This document shows, piece by piece, positions 1 to 7,900 of a stretch of 64,000 bases of DNA. The DNA is taken from assembly GCA_001920415.1 (NCBI GenBank), contig MNJR01000026.1, forward strand, positions 124,001 through 188,000, read 5' to 3'. The DNA is from Acidobacteria bacterium 13_1_20CM_3_53_8. GTDB lineage: Bacteria > Acidobacteriota > Blastocatellia > Pyrinomonadales > Pyrinomonadaceae. Within the stretch, counting starts at the first letter, position 1. Every line of letters starts with the position of its first letter. A program made the position numbers and the translations under genes. The notes beneath the pieces are model-generated. The model saw only the letters and a program-made list of their open reading frames with translations, was not told where the DNA came from and did not search any database.

Positions 1-431
1 GCCATCTGCATTACCGCGCCGCGTGTTCTGTCCGTGCGCCAGACTGCATCGCCCGTCAAAAGGTCTGCGGCCTCAAGGCGCGTCTTTCCGCCGCGTTCCA
101 GATTGAGAAGAACTAAATCCGTGCCGGGAATCGCGGCAACGTCCGTCTCGTCCAATAGTGTGTCCTTGCGCCGCCAGAGCACATCGCCGGTCTCTGCGTC
201 CAAGCCGTAGAGCGACTTCTCCGTGCCGACCAGAAGCACACCCACTTCCGTTGACTGGTAGAACCTGACCTCGCCATCAAGCCGTGTTGACCAGGGCGTG
301 GAGGCGCGCGTCTCTGATGCGCTTGCGCCGCAGACGAGCAGGAGCAAGGCGAAGGCAGGCAGGTAAATCGTTGAAGCGTTTCGCGCTCGACTAATCAATG
401 AGAGAATCACAACGTTCAAAACCCTTTGCAT
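1..431 (-). CDS. Secreted PQQ-like beta-propeller protein (partial, N-terminal part)
   Basis: Reading the minus strand from an ATG at 431 gives an open frame running off the left edge of the window, so only about 143 N-terminal residues are present. Residues 1-40 look like a signal peptide: basic start, hydrophobic LPAFALLLLVCG, small residues before the mature part. The mature part contains GLDAETGDVLWRR and a second DLLTGDAVWR, the typical PQQ-like (quinoprotein) blade signature in which a D-x-x-T-G-D turn is followed by V-x-W-R. The family covers BamB-like scaffolds and PQQ dehydrogenases; nothing seen here separates them, and no catalytic residue can be assigned. The role is probably extracytoplasmic. 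Confidence 0.7.
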   Translation of the reverse strand, partial: MQRVLNVVILSLISRARNASTIYLPAFALLLLVCGASASETRASTPWSTRLDGEVRFYQSTEVGVLLVGTEKSLYGLDAETGDVLWRRKDTLLDETDVAAIPGTDLVLLNLERGGKTRLEAADLLTGDAVWRTDRTRGAVMQM

Positions 432-473
432 AACAATTATGTAGACGATCATCTCGCTCAATGAATTATAGGG

Positions 474-606
474 CAAAGGAAAGTCAAAAGGTAAAAGTAA
501 AAAGGCAAAAGGGTGGACACGCCTTGCAGGCGTGAATTAAAGATTAAAAATAAGGGATGAAAGCTTTCGTCTTACCTTTTGCCTTTTACCTTTTTACTTT
601 TGCCTT
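474..606. repeat. Heptad inverted repeat, TTTTGCC/TTTTACC family (copy A-1)
   Basis: Left arm 481-511 (purine-rich AAAAGGT, AAAAGTA, AAAAGGC words) is complementary to right arm 573-606 (TTTTGCC, TTTTACC). Both arms have a period of seven. A small GC hairpin (ACGCCTTGCAGGCGT, 519-533) lies in the loop. The element occupies much of the 343-bp gap 432-774; the rest is the leader of the next gene. Confidence 0.85.
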
Positions 607-774
607 CTTCTGGGCTACTCTCCTCACGTGCGGCCACAAAGCTTCTTTACAGCGTTAGCAGCATCCAACTGCGCGGGCGTCAGGCTCATCTAAGTTATCG
701 CCTGAGACGCCTTATGTTTCAGGTTCGTCAGGCAAATAGGCCGGACGTTTTCGGGGAAGTTAGAAGGAGAAAAG

Positions 775-1320
775 ATGACCCCTAAATTTCGCAGGTCGGC
801 TGTGGCTTCGGCCCTGGCCCTCCTGCTCGTTTTTTCAACAGTCCTGTTCGCGCAGAGAAGCAACACACCAGTCCAATTCTCTTTCCACTCGATTGACGGC
901 GCGACCGTGACAAACGATGACGTGCACGGCCAGGTAGTTGTGCTAGCCTTCGGCGCGTCGTGGCTGCCGCTCTCAAAGAAGCTGGCCCAAGGGATACGCA
1001 AGATCGCCAACGATTACAGCGCGCACGGCGTGATAGTTTACTGGGTAAGCACCGATTCAGATTCGCCGCATTCCAGGAACTACGCATCGGACGCGCAGCT
1101 TCGGGATTTTGCAAAAAAATATGATTTGAACCTGACCGTCCTGCGTGACCCTGACGGAAGGATTTCCAAGCAGTTCGGCGTAGACCAGATTCCGGCGATT
1201 GTTATCTTAGACAAGCAAGGGCGCGTTTACGGCGAGCCTATGAACGGGCTTGACCCGGACATTGATCTAAACAACGAACTCGCCAAGCCTCTGAACAGAG
1301 TTCTTGGACTGGAGCAGTAA
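775..1320 (+). CDS. Secreted redoxin-like (TlpA/AhpC-TSA fold) protein lacking the CxxC motif
   Basis: 181 residues. The ATG at 775 follows AAGGAG with good spacing. Residues 1-27 form a signal peptide ending in a hydrophobic stretch and FAQ. The remainder follows the thioredoxin-like peroxiredoxin/TlpA pattern: VVVLAFGASW at 54-63, an internal region (VIVYWVSTDSDS), and the cis-proline segment QIPAIVILD followed by G-R-V. Where TlpA-type proteins carry W-C-x-x-C, this protein reads WLPLSKK (63-69), so both redox cysteines are absent. The fold seems retained but thiol-disulfide exchange at this site is not possible. It may be a non-redox binding member of the family. It stands alone in its orientation. 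Confidence 0.7.
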   Translation: MTPKFRRSAVASALALLLVFSTVLFAQRSNTPVQFSFHSIDGATVTNDDVHGQVVVLAFGASWLPLSKKLAQGIRKIANDYSAHGVIVYWVSTDSDSPHSRNYASDAQLRDFAKKYDLNLTVLRDPDGRISKQFGVDQIPAIVILDKQGRVYGEPMNGLDPDIDLNNELAKPLNRVLGLEQ

Positions 1321-1354
1321 GCTTCAACGTTTCATCACGAACCGAAGATAAGAT

Positions 1355-1443
1355 AAGTCAAAAGTAAAAAGGCAAAAGGCAAAAGTGAAGAAGGTTAAAT
1401 TCCTTCCTTACTTTTGCCTTTTGCCTTTTACCTTTTGCCTTCT
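1355..1443. repeat. Heptad inverted repeat, TTTTGCC/TTTTACC family (copy A-2)
   Basis: Left arm 1355-1385 and right arm 1409-1442 are reverse complements built from seven-base words. The element lies between two convergent genes. The stop codon and last residues (GKR) of the minus-strand maf gene are read from the right arm. Confidence 0.85.
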
Positions 1444-2060
1444 TCCCTCATCTCCCGCGCCATTTTATAGACTAGCTGAACCGGAAGGCCTACGACGTTC
1501 CAGTAATCGCCTTGAATCTCTTCTATGAAGAGCGCAGCCGCTCCCTGAACGGCGTATGCCCCTGCCTTATCTAGAGTGTTGCCGACCGAGACATGCCAGC
1601 GTATCTCTTCGTCAGTCATTGGCCCGAAACGCACGCGCGTGGATTCAAACGCGACCAGCTTTTGAAATCTGTCTTCATCTCTTCGCACGAGCGCCACACC
1701 CGTCAACACTTCATGCCAACGACCGCTCAAACGCTTGAGCATCCACACGGCCTCTTCCTCGTCGCCGGGCTTCCCTAAAATCCCGTCGTCAACTACTACG
1801 GTCGTGTCCGCTCCAAGCACCAGGCGAGACGTATGACGCGCGGCTGCCGTCTCGGCTTTAGCAAGAGCCAGCCGAGTGACGTAAGCCTCCGGCGGTTCGG
1901 AATCGAAGAGCGATTCGTCAACGTCAACCGCAGAAATCTCGAAAGGCCATCCGACCGCGCGCAAGATTTCAGCGCGTCGCGGACTTGCCGACGCCAGCAC
2001 AAGCGCTTCTCTCAAAAATCCATTCACAGACAACACTGCAACCCTCCGCTTGTCGCTCAC
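1428..2060 (-). CDS. maf: Maf family nucleotide pyrophosphatase (dTTP/UTP type likely)
   Basis: The 210-residue frame contains the Maf hallmark LASASPRR at residues 22-29, GADTTVVVD, LGKPGDEEEA and DKAGAYAVQG with the following IEEIQGDYWNVVGLPV. Maf proteins hydrolyse non-canonical or canonical nucleoside triphosphates to monophosphates and have been linked to septum inhibition. Family members normally begin only a few residues before LASASPRR, so the true start may be an internal GTG/TTG around codon 12-20 and the first ~15 residues may not be translated. The final residues (EEGKR) and the TAA lie inside a heptad repeat, so the natural C-terminus appears to have been replaced by repeat sequence. 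Confidence 0.88.
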   Translation of the reverse strand: MSDKRRVAVLSVNGFLREALVLASASPRRAEILRAVGWPFEISAVDVDESLFDSEPPEAYVTRLALAKAETAAARHTSRLVLGADTTVVVDDGILGKPGDEEEAVWMLKRLSGRWHEVLTGVALVRRDEDRFQKLVAFESTRVRFGPMTDEEIRWHVSVGNTLDKAGAYAVQGAAALFIEEIQGDYWNVVGLPVQLVYKMAREMREEGKR

Positions 2061-2126
2061 ACTCTCTTTCCATTACACTCAATTCGATTTTAGATTTCAG
2101 ATTTCGGATTAGCAATAGAAAGACCG

Positions 2127-2258
2127 TGATAAGTGACAGGAATTATTTTTAATCTTTAATTTTAAGATTTTAGTTTTCAGTTTAAGAAGAAGCCTTCGCT
2201 TCTTTATTAAAACTGAGGATGAAAAATTAAAAATGATTCTTGCTCGTTACTTGTCATC
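2127..2258. repeat. Nested heptad inverted repeat (GTGACAAG / TTTTTAA / TTTTAGT words; copy Q-2)
   Basis: The outer arm 2127-2140 (GTGATAAGTGACAGG) pairs with 2246-2258 (GTTACTTGTCATC). The next layer pairs ATTTTTAATCTTTAATTTT with AAAATTAAAAAT near 2224-2233. The core hairpin AAGAAGC-CTTC-GCTTCTT at 2187-2204 is followed by T-rich sequence and could end transcription. A lone fragment of the GATTTTAGATT family (about 2088-2110) precedes it. The element ends six bases before the ATG of the next gene. Confidence 0.75.
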
Positions 2259-2263
2259 GCCTT

Positions 2264-2740
2264 ATGGAAGCTTTAATCAAAGCGCTGCCTAAGCTTGTGC
2301 GCGCGGCGGGCGAATCGGAGGAAGTCTTGGAGGCCGCAGCGTTCGTCGCATGGCGTCAGATAGCTGGCGAGGGGCTGAGGACGCAGGCCGTTCCGTTCCG
2401 TCTTTATCGCAAGACGCTGATAGTTTCGGTCGCGGACGCCACATGGCAGAAGCAGCTCGAAGCCATTAGCGGTCAGCTTCTCTTTCGTCTGAACTCTTTA
2501 TTAGAGCAGGCCGTTGTGACCTTCATCGAATTTCGCATTGACCCGAAAACGGTCAAGGCCGAGCGCGCCATGTTGCAAGGGCGTCAGACTGACAAAGAGG
2601 AGCAGGAGCGTCGCGCGCTCAGAAGCGCTGGCGGCATAGTGCTCGCCGCAGCCAATAGCGCCATTCAAGACGAACGCCTGCGCTATCGCTTCCTGCTCGC
2701 CGCCGGAAGCTGCATTGACAGACAGGAAGGAGAGAAGTGA
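2264..2740 (+). CDS. DUF721 / DciA-like protein
   Basis: From the ATG at 2264 the product is 158 residues; an upstream TTG (2240) in the same frame lies inside a repeat and is unlikely. The N-terminal ~95 residues match the DUF721/DciA pattern: a helical lead-in, W-R-Q-I-A-G-E-G-L, R-T-Q-A-V-P-F, then LIVSVADATWQKQL and L-N-S-L-L. DciA-type proteins load or stimulate the replicative helicase DnaB in bacteria lacking DnaC; that role is family knowledge, not shown here. The C-terminal ~60 residues are helical and charged without a recognised domain. The stop codon abuts the next repeat. Confidence 0.75.
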   Translation: MEALIKALPKLVRAAGESEEVLEAAAFVAWRQIAGEGLRTQAVPFRLYRKTLIVSVADATWQKQLEAISGQLLFRLNSLLEQAVVTFIEFRIDPKTVKAERAMLQGRQTDKEEQERRALRSAGGIVLAAANSAIQDERLRYRFLLAAGSCIDRQEGEK

Positions 2741-2859
2741 TTTTGGATTTTAGATTTTGGATTTTGGATTTTGGATTAAGTCTTTCGGTAAAGTCGAACT
2801 TTTGAATCCAAAGTTCAGGATGGCAGCCACGCTAATCCAAAATCTAAAATCCAAAATTG
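2740..2859. repeat. Heptad inverted repeat, TTTTGGA family (copy B-1)
   Basis: Left arm 2740-2778 is four to five copies of TTTTGGA/TTTTAGA; right arm 2833-2859 is the reverse complement (TCCAAAA, TCTAAAA). It lies between the stop of the DUF721 gene and the ATG of gatC, leaving only five bases before gatC. Confidence 0.88.
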
Positions 2860-2863
2860 AACC

Positions 2864-3160
2864 ATGCCTATCACAGAATCTGACATCAGGAAGATTGCGC
2901 AGCTTGCGCATCTTGAGATAACCGAGGAAGAGCTTCGCGCCTACACGCCGCAGATTGCGGAGATAGTGACTTACGTAGAGCAGTTGAACGCATTGGACAC
3001 GAGCGCCGTTGAACCTTCGACCGGAGGCTTGACGCCCGAAGGCGAGCGCACCACAGCAGATCGCGCAGACGAAGCGCAGCCTTCTCTGGGCCAGGAATTA
3101 GCGCTTGATCAAGCGCCCGACCCTGCATCGGGACACTTCCGCGTTCCGAAAGTTTTATGA
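2864..3160 (+). CDS. gatC: Asp-tRNA(Asn)/Glu-tRNA(Gln) amidotransferase subunit C
   Basis: 98 residues, the usual GatC length. The start of the mature pattern I-x-x-I-A-Q-L-A-H-L-E-I-T-E-E-E-L is followed by the central helix I-V-T-Y-V-E-Q-L-N-A-L-D-T and the extended C-terminal tail ending F-R-V-P-K-V-L. GatC wraps GatA and stabilises the GatA-GatB complex that converts misacylated Glu-tRNA(Gln) or Asp-tRNA(Asn) into the correct amide form. It is followed by gatA, as in many bacteria, with a small heptad repeat between. gatB is not in this window. Confidence 0.93.
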   Translation: MPITESDIRKIAQLAHLEITEEELRAYTPQIAEIVTYVEQLNALDTSAVEPSTGGLTPEGERTTADRADEAQPSLGQELALDQAPDPASGHFRVPKVL

Positions 3161-3161
3161 C

Positions 3162-3226
3162 AGAGGTTAGAGGTCGGAGGTCGGTCAAATGCTTTTACTA
3201 ACCTCTAGCCTCTGACCTCTAATCTT
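3162..3226. repeat. Short heptad inverted repeat, GAGGTCG family (D)
   Basis: Left arm 3162-3185 (GAGGTTA, GAGGTCG, GAGGTCG) pairs with right arm 3199-3224 (CCTCTAG, CCTCTGA, CCTCTAA) around a loop of about 13 bases. It fills the whole gatC-gatA gap, so a hairpin would form in the co-transcript just upstream of the gatA start. Confidence 0.8.
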
Positions 3227-3231
3227 TGACT

Positions 3232-4704
3232 ATGGACTTTTCAGAATACAGCATCGAAACACTTCGCTCGCGCCTGAGCAACGGCGAGGCGCGAGCGCGC
3301 TTTGTTGTTGAATCTTCGCTCGACTCGGCAGAGAAACTTAACGAGACGCTGAACGCTTTTCTTCAGATTGATAGAGCAGGCGCTCTCGCACGCGCCGACG
3401 AAATTGATTCATCCAAAAATTTAAGAAACGCGCCGCTCGCTGGCGTGCCCGTTGCAATCAAGGACAATATCTGCGTGCGCGGGCTGCAAGCTTCGTGCGG
3501 CTCGCGCATACTTGGGCCATATCATCCGCCTTACAGCGCGACCGCGATTGAACGTTTACAGAAAGCTGGCGCTGTCATCATTGGCAAGACAAACTGCGAC
3601 GAGTTCGCTATGGGTTCGTCAAACGAGAACTCCGCGTTCGGGGCTGTGAAGAACCCCTGGGACACAGCGCGCGTGCCCGGCGGTTCAAGCGGAGGAAGCG
3701 CCGCAGCAGTTGCCGCAGGAATTGTTCCCGCCGCTCTAGGCTCAGAGACGGGAGGCTCTGTGCGTCAGCCAGCTTCGCTCTGCGGCATCGTCGGCTTCAA
3801 GCCTACCTACGGACGTATCTCCCGCTACGGTCTTGTTGCCTTCGCCTCTTCGCTCGATCAAATCGGAATCTTCGGTCGCAAGGTGAGCGACATAGCGAGC
3901 GTGCTAGGCATCGTCGCAGGGCGCGACACGCACGATGCGACGACCGCAGACGTTCCCGTGCCGGATTACGTTGGAGAATTGGCGGGCGACATCAAGGGCG
4001 CGCGCATAGGCTTTCCCCGAGAATTGTTCGGCGAGGGATTGGACGATGAAGTGCGCGCGGCTGTTCTTAAAACGATTGAAGCTTACAGAGAACTCGGCGC
4101 GGAGATTGTCGAAGTCGAATTGCCTCACGCTAAATATTGCATAGCGGTCTACTACATCATAGCCACCGCCGAAGCTTCGTCTAATCTAGCGCGCTACGAC
4201 GGCGTGCGATACGGTTTCAGGGCAGAAGAGGCTAAGGATTTAAAGCATATGTACCGCGCCACGCGCGACGAAGGTTTCGGCGCGGAAGTAAAGCGCCGCA
4301 TAATGCTTGGCACTTACGTGCTCTCCTCTGGCTACTACGACGCTTACTATCGCAAAGCCCAGCAGGTGCGCACGCTCATCAAGCACGATTTTCTCAGAGC
4401 ATTCGAGACGTGCGACGCGGTTCTGACGCCTACTACACCCACGACAGCATTTCTCATAGGCGAGAAGACGGACGATCCGCTGGCAATGTATTTGAACGAC
4501 ATCTACACCTGCACAGCGAACCTAGCAGGCATTCCCGGAATCAATGTGCCCTGCGCGCTCTCGTCCGAAGGCTTGCCCATAGGCTTCCAACTCCTAGGCG
4601 CGCACTGGAGCGAACCCACGCTCTTCCGTCTGGCAGATGCATACGAGCGCGCGCATCCGTTTGAGGCGCGACCGCGAGTTCACGTCGCGTCGGCGAGCGA
4701 GTGA
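3232..4704 (+). CDS. gatA: Asp-tRNA(Asn)/Glu-tRNA(Gln) amidotransferase subunit A
   Basis: 490 residues from the ATG at 3232 (a TTG two codons earlier is also possible). Amidase-signature enzyme: the Ser-cisSer-Lys triad is visible as VAIKDN (Lys about 77), PGGSSGGS (Ser about 152) and [11 protein letters not shown] (Ser about 176). The C-terminal part has the GatA-specific [20 protein letters not shown] and [12 protein letters not shown] segments. It releases ammonia from glutamine, which is channelled to GatB for amidation of misacylated tRNA. Length and motifs are complete, so the gene looks functional. Pairing with gatC is normal. Confidence 0.96.
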   Translation: MDFSEYSIETLRSRLSNGEARARFVVESSLDSAEKLNETLNAFLQIDRAGALARADEIDSSKNLRNAPLAGVPVAIKDNICVRGLQASCGSRILGPYHPPYSATAIERLQKAGAVIIGKTNCDEFAMGSSNENSAFGAVKNPWDTARVPGGSSGGSAAAVAAGIVPAALGSETGGSVRQPASLCGIVGFKPTYGRISRYGLVAFASSLDQIGIFGRKVSDIASVLGIVAGRDTHDATTADVPVPDYVGELAGDIKGARIGFPRELFGEGLDDEVRAAVLKTIEAYRELGAEIVEVELPHAKYCIAVYYIIATAEASSNLARYDGVRYGFRAEEAKDLKHMYRATRDEGFGAEVKRRIMLGTYVLSSGYYDAYYRKAQQVRTLIKHDFLRAFETCDAVLTPTTPTTAFLIGEKTDDPLAMYLNDIYTCTANLAGIPGINVPCALSSEGLPIGFQLLGAHWSEPTLFRLADAYERAHPFEARPRVHVASASE

Positions 4705-4755
4705 AGATTTTTATTAAAAGAAATGTAGAAGCTTCTGTGCAGAATAATCTAAGGC

Positions 4756-4854
4756 AGCGGGGGCAAGCCGCCCTTCCTAACCTATGAGGCGCGGCAGCTT
4801 GAATAATTCAACCAACAGTTTCTCAAAGGTCAGGAAGGCGGGCTTGCCCCCGCT
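4756..4854. terminator. Long inverted repeat between convergent genes (possible bidirectional terminator)
   Basis: Arms of about 27 bases with near-perfect complementarity (AGCGGGGGCAAGCC at the left, GGCTTGCCCCCGCT at the right, 4756-4854) surround an internal spacer of about 45 bases. It separates gatA from a convergent small gene. No clear T-run follows either arm, so the terminator role is an inference from position. Only one copy is in the window. Confidence 0.55.
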
Positions 4855-4879
4855 TCTTCGCTGCTGAAGCAATGCTTAA

Positions 4880-5170
4880 CTACGATTCGTGCGCCGGTCT
4901 TCCGGGCAGACGCTTTCGCCGCTCAGGCTTTTTGTCAGGAATTAAATCTCCTGTGAAAAGCTCGACCAGCCCTTTGGCAGTGCCAATGACGGGCGTTGCG
5001 TCAAGGCCGACGTGAATGCCGCCGCGCAGCAACCCTTTCTTCCTTATCTCATAACCCGCAAGGCTAATTGCAAACACAGAACCTACGACCGGGATAGGCT
5101 TAATCAAACGCTTCGCCAGTCCCCAGCCGCCCGCGCGCAAAAGTCTTCTCTTAAGAGTCGTTGCCATCAA
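4880..5170 (-). CDS. Small hypothetical protein with hydrophobic middle
   Basis: 96 residues. I do not recognise the family by name. The N-terminus is basic (LKRRLLRAGGWGLAKRLIK), residues about 25-45 are hydrophobic (PVVGSVFAISLAGYEI), a Gly/Ala-rich stretch follows (GIHVGLDATPVIGTAKGLVEL), and the tail is strongly basic with RRKRLPGRP. The pattern suggests a membrane-associated or glycine-zipper-like protein. The ATG at 5170 and codon use resemble the neighbours. It is convergent with gatA and has no operon partner. Confidence 0.55.
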   Translation of the reverse strand: MMATTLKRRLLRAGGWGLAKRLIKPIPVVGSVFAISLAGYEIRKKGLLRGGIHVGLDATPVIGTAKGLVELFTGDLIPDKKPERRKRLPGRPAHES

Positions 5171-5375
5171 TCGTTCCCTATAGCTTTTCAGTAAAAGCCA
5201 GTGATCAAATTTTCTAGGGGAGCAGGTTTCGTCTATTTTACTAACAACTCAACCGTCAATGCTACATCGCAACGCATCTACAAAAATGTTTCCGCGCTAC
5301 AGGCCGTGCGCCGTGCGACAATGTGCTAGCATAGAGTTAATGTGAGTTTTATATAAGAGAGAAAGAGAGAAGACG
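5171..5375. other. Intergenic stretch without recognisable gene
   Basis: I see no coding region in this part of the 372-bp gap between the divergent small hypothetical gene and the ABC binding-protein gene. The gap must hold their two promoters, but no convincing -35/-10 pair stands out. Confidence 0.4.
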
Positions 5376-5446
5376 ATCCACTAAGACACACGAAACCACA
5401 CGAAGAGAAGAAATCATTTCGTGTAGATTAGTGTGATTTAGTGGAT
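5376..5446. repeat. Inverted repeat, CACTAA/CACACGAA family (copy O-1)
   Basis: Left arm 5376-5410 (ATCCACTAAGACACACG...) pairs imperfectly with right arm 5416-5446 (...TTAGTGTGATTTAGTGGAT). A second related copy lies at 26849-26926. Outer flanks (about 5333-5350 and 5480-5500) also share AACTC(A/G)CGTT in inverted orientation. Confidence 0.7.
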
Positions 5447-5542
5447 AATTCATCTGCTTTTATCTCCTCAATGCTTATATCGAACTCGCGTTAGAGTTAA
5501 GCTCAACGATTTCAGATAGAATTTTGTTCCGGCTTAAGCCAG

Positions 5543-6586
5543 ATGCGATTAACGGTCAAACGCTGCGCAACTCTTCTGCTATTGCTAGCCTTCGCCATAA
5601 TGCTCGCGTGCAAACCATCAGGCACAGCCAGAAGACGCACGCTCCTAATCTACACGCCGCACGGCCAAGACATGCTGCGCGATTTCATCAATCGCTACAA
5701 ACAGCAGAACCCGGACGTGGACATTCAATTTCTAGATATGGGTTCGCGCGAGATTCTTGAGAGATTGCGAGCCGAGCGCAACCGTCCGCAGGCAGACCTC
5801 TGGTGGGGCGCGGCGCATACAACATTTCAGACAGCAACGGACGAAGATCTTCTCTCGCCTTACAAACCAACGTGGGCAGGTCAAGTTTCCGGGGATTCGC
5901 GCGACCCGCAGGATCGCTGGTACGGCACTTACGCCACGCCCGAAGTCATAGTCTATAACAGTGACGCCGTTCGAGCCGAAGACGCGCCGCATGATTGGGA
6001 CGACGTGCTTGATGCCAAATGGCGCGACCATGTTTTGATTCGCAATCCGAACCCTTCGGATTCCATGCGCGCGATTTTCGGCGCGATGATCTGGCGCTTT
6101 TACAGCCAGACGAATTCACCTGCGGGCGGCTATGATTGGTTGAGAAGACTGGACGCAAACGTTCACGAGTACACGGCGGACGGCACGCTTCTCATGCAGA
6201 AATTAGCGCGGCAGGAAGGTCTGGTAAGTTTGTGGAACATGCCGGACGTTCGTCTTTATCAGGAACAAAAACATTTTCCGGTCGCCTACATGATTCCGCG
6301 AAGTGGCACGCCCGTCATCACAGACGCCATAGCAATCGTGCGCGGCGCGCAGCATGAAGAAGAGGCGCGAAAATTTTATGAGTTCGTCACGACGCCGGAA
6401 AGTTTAATCTACGCCGCGCGCACCTTTTACCGCATCCCTGTGCGAACAGATTTAGACCGCTCTCAACTGCCCGCATGGATGAACGAATCTTTCACGCGCA
6501 TGCCTGTTGACTGGGATTTATTGAGAAGAGATGGAAACGATTGGCTGAAATACTGGGATGCCGAGATTCGAGGAAGAAATAAGTAA
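5543..6586 (+). CDS. ABC transporter substrate-binding lipoprotein (iron/thiamine-type, family 1)
   Basis: 347 residues with a lipoprotein signal: basic start, hydrophobic LLLLLAFAIM and lipobox L-A-C (Cys23). The body follows the Fe(III)/thiamine-type family 1 solute-binding layout: LLIYTPHGQDM at the start of the fold, ADLWWGAAHTTF, YATPEVIVYN, a D-W-D-D-V-L-D-A-K-W segment and ITDAIAIVRGAQ before the C-terminal helices. It would sit at the membrane and deliver ligand to the permease encoded downstream. The ligand cannot be fixed from sequence alone. The ATPase gene follows after a 240-bp gap filled by a palindromic element. Confidence 0.82.
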   Translation: MRLTVKRCATLLLLLAFAIMLACKPSGTARRRTLLIYTPHGQDMLRDFINRYKQQNPDVDIQFLDMGSREILERLRAERNRPQADLWWGAAHTTFQTATDEDLLSPYKPTWAGQVSGDSRDPQDRWYGTYATPEVIVYNSDAVRAEDAPHDWDDVLDAKWRDHVLIRNPNPSDSMRAIFGAMIWRFYSQTNSPAGGYDWLRRLDANVHEYTADGTLLMQKLARQEGLVSLWNMPDVRLYQEQKHFPVAYMIPRSGTPVITDAIAIVRGAQHEEEARKFYEFVTTPESLIYAARTFYRIPVRTDLDRSQLPAWMNESFTRMPVDWDLLRRDGNDWLKYWDAEIRGRNK

Positions 6587-6608
6587 GGTGAAATATGTGC
6601 GCAAAGTG

Positions 6609-6817
6609 AGCCGCGCTAGCGGCGCAATGAATTTAGCCCGGCTTTTCAAAGCCGGGAACAGTAGCATCACCACAAGCGCCTCGGCGTCGCGTCAGCGACG
6701 ATTGAGAGAGACTATCGGAAATGATTCAATCGTCGCTAGCGCGACGCCCACAAAAATTTACACGCTCTCCCGGCTTTTCAAAGCTGGGCTAAATTCACTC
6801 AGGCCGCTAGCGCGGCT
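6609..6817. repeat. Long modular palindromic element (copy J-1)
   Basis: About 209 bp. The outer arms (GCCGCGCTAGCGGC ... GAATTTAGCCCGGC at the left; GCTGGGCTAAATTC ... GCCGCTAGCGCGGC at the right) are inverted. Inside them lies a second palindrome made of GCGTCGCG-AGCGACGATTGA and its complement. Small hairpins such as CCCGGC-TTTTCAAA-GCCGGG recur in each arm. The same architecture and most of the sequence recur at 58460-58657. The element ends 12 bases before the next ATG. Confidence 0.85.
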
Positions 6818-6829
6818 GATTGAGGTTTG

Positions 6830-7900
6830 ATGCCTTTTCTCTCTTTAGAACACATATCGTAGCGATACGGCTCGACGGCAGCCGTCGCGGACGTTTCACT
6901 GGCGGTAGAGCGCGGAGAGTTTTTCGGACTTCTTGGCCCGTCCGGGTGCGGCAAGACTACGACCTTGCGAGTGATTGCCGGACTAGAGACGCCGGATGCG
7001 GGACGAATAATTTTCGACGGCTCTGACATCACAAATCTTTCGCCTGAAAAGCGCGGCTTCGGGATGGTCTTTCAGAATTACGCGCTCTTCCCTCACCTGA
7101 ATGTTTTCGAGAACGTAGCTTTCGGGCTTCGCGCTCGCCGCAGACCTAAGAATGAAATTGAAGAGAAGGTTAAAGAAGCGCTCTCGCTCGTGCAGCTTCC
7201 GGGTTATGAGAAGAGGCGCGTTGACGAACTATCAGGCGGGCAGCAGCAGCGCGTTGCAATCGCACGCGCCATAGCAATCGAGCCTCAGCTTCTTCTCTTC
7301 GACGAGCCGCTATCTAATCTGGACGTGGCGTTGCGCGAAGAGACTCGCGGCGAATTGCGCTCGATTGTCAAACGATTGAACCTCACAGCCGTTTACGTCA
7401 CGCACGATCAGGAAGAAGCCTTCGCCCTGTGCGACCGCATAAGCGTAATGAACGCTGGCCGCATTCTACAGACGGGCGCGCCGCGCGAGCTTTACGAGCG
7501 ACCTGCAAACGTCGCGGTTGCGCGTTTCCTTGGAAGAAACAATTTGATAGAGGCTATGCGCGTGAGCAAGTTGCATGACACTCGTGGTGAGTTCAAGACT
7601 CTGCGCGGCGGCCATACGCTCGTCGCGCAGGCGAGCGCGGACAAGCTTGCTCCAATCAACAAGCCCTGCACACTAGCCATTCGTCCAGAGCACTTGATTC
7701 TAGTAGAGGACGGCGCGCTTTCTCAAAATTCTTTCGCGGCTACGTTGCGCGAGATAATCTTCGCAGGCTCAACCACCACCATAAGGCTAGACGCGAACGG
7801 CCTCACGCTCGAAGCCCTCGTTCTTCAAACCAACGGCCTTTTGGTCGGCGATTCCTGCATAGTCCAACTCCCTCCCGAACACATAACGGTCCTGGCATGA
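6830..7900 (+). pseudogene. ABC transporter ATPase with an in-frame amber codon at position 11
   Basis: The ATG at 6830 has GAGG upstream and the frame encodes MPFLSLEHIS, then TAG (6860-6862), then RYGSTAAVADVSLAVERGEFFG (given in two parts: RYGSTAAVADV, SLAVERGEFFG) and the Walker A GPSGCGKTT at residues 36-44. ABC ATPases of this class read 'ISKRYG' here, so TAG stands for AAG. No ATG, GTG or TTG occurs between the stop and 6965, and the TTG there lies after Walker A, so a restart would give a protein without nucleotide binding. Everything else is intact: Q-loop MVFQNYALFPH, LSGGQQQR, LLLFDEPLSNLD, H-loop VTHDQEEA and a TOBE-like C-terminus. The stop overlaps the permease start as ATGA. 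It could be a recent nonsense allele, a read-through codon or a base error. Confidence 0.85.

Noticed and set aside
2740-2859. CRISPR array
   Set aside because: Repeats such as TTTTGGA are contiguous heptads in inverted arms, with no spacers of constant length, no leader and no cas genes nearby.
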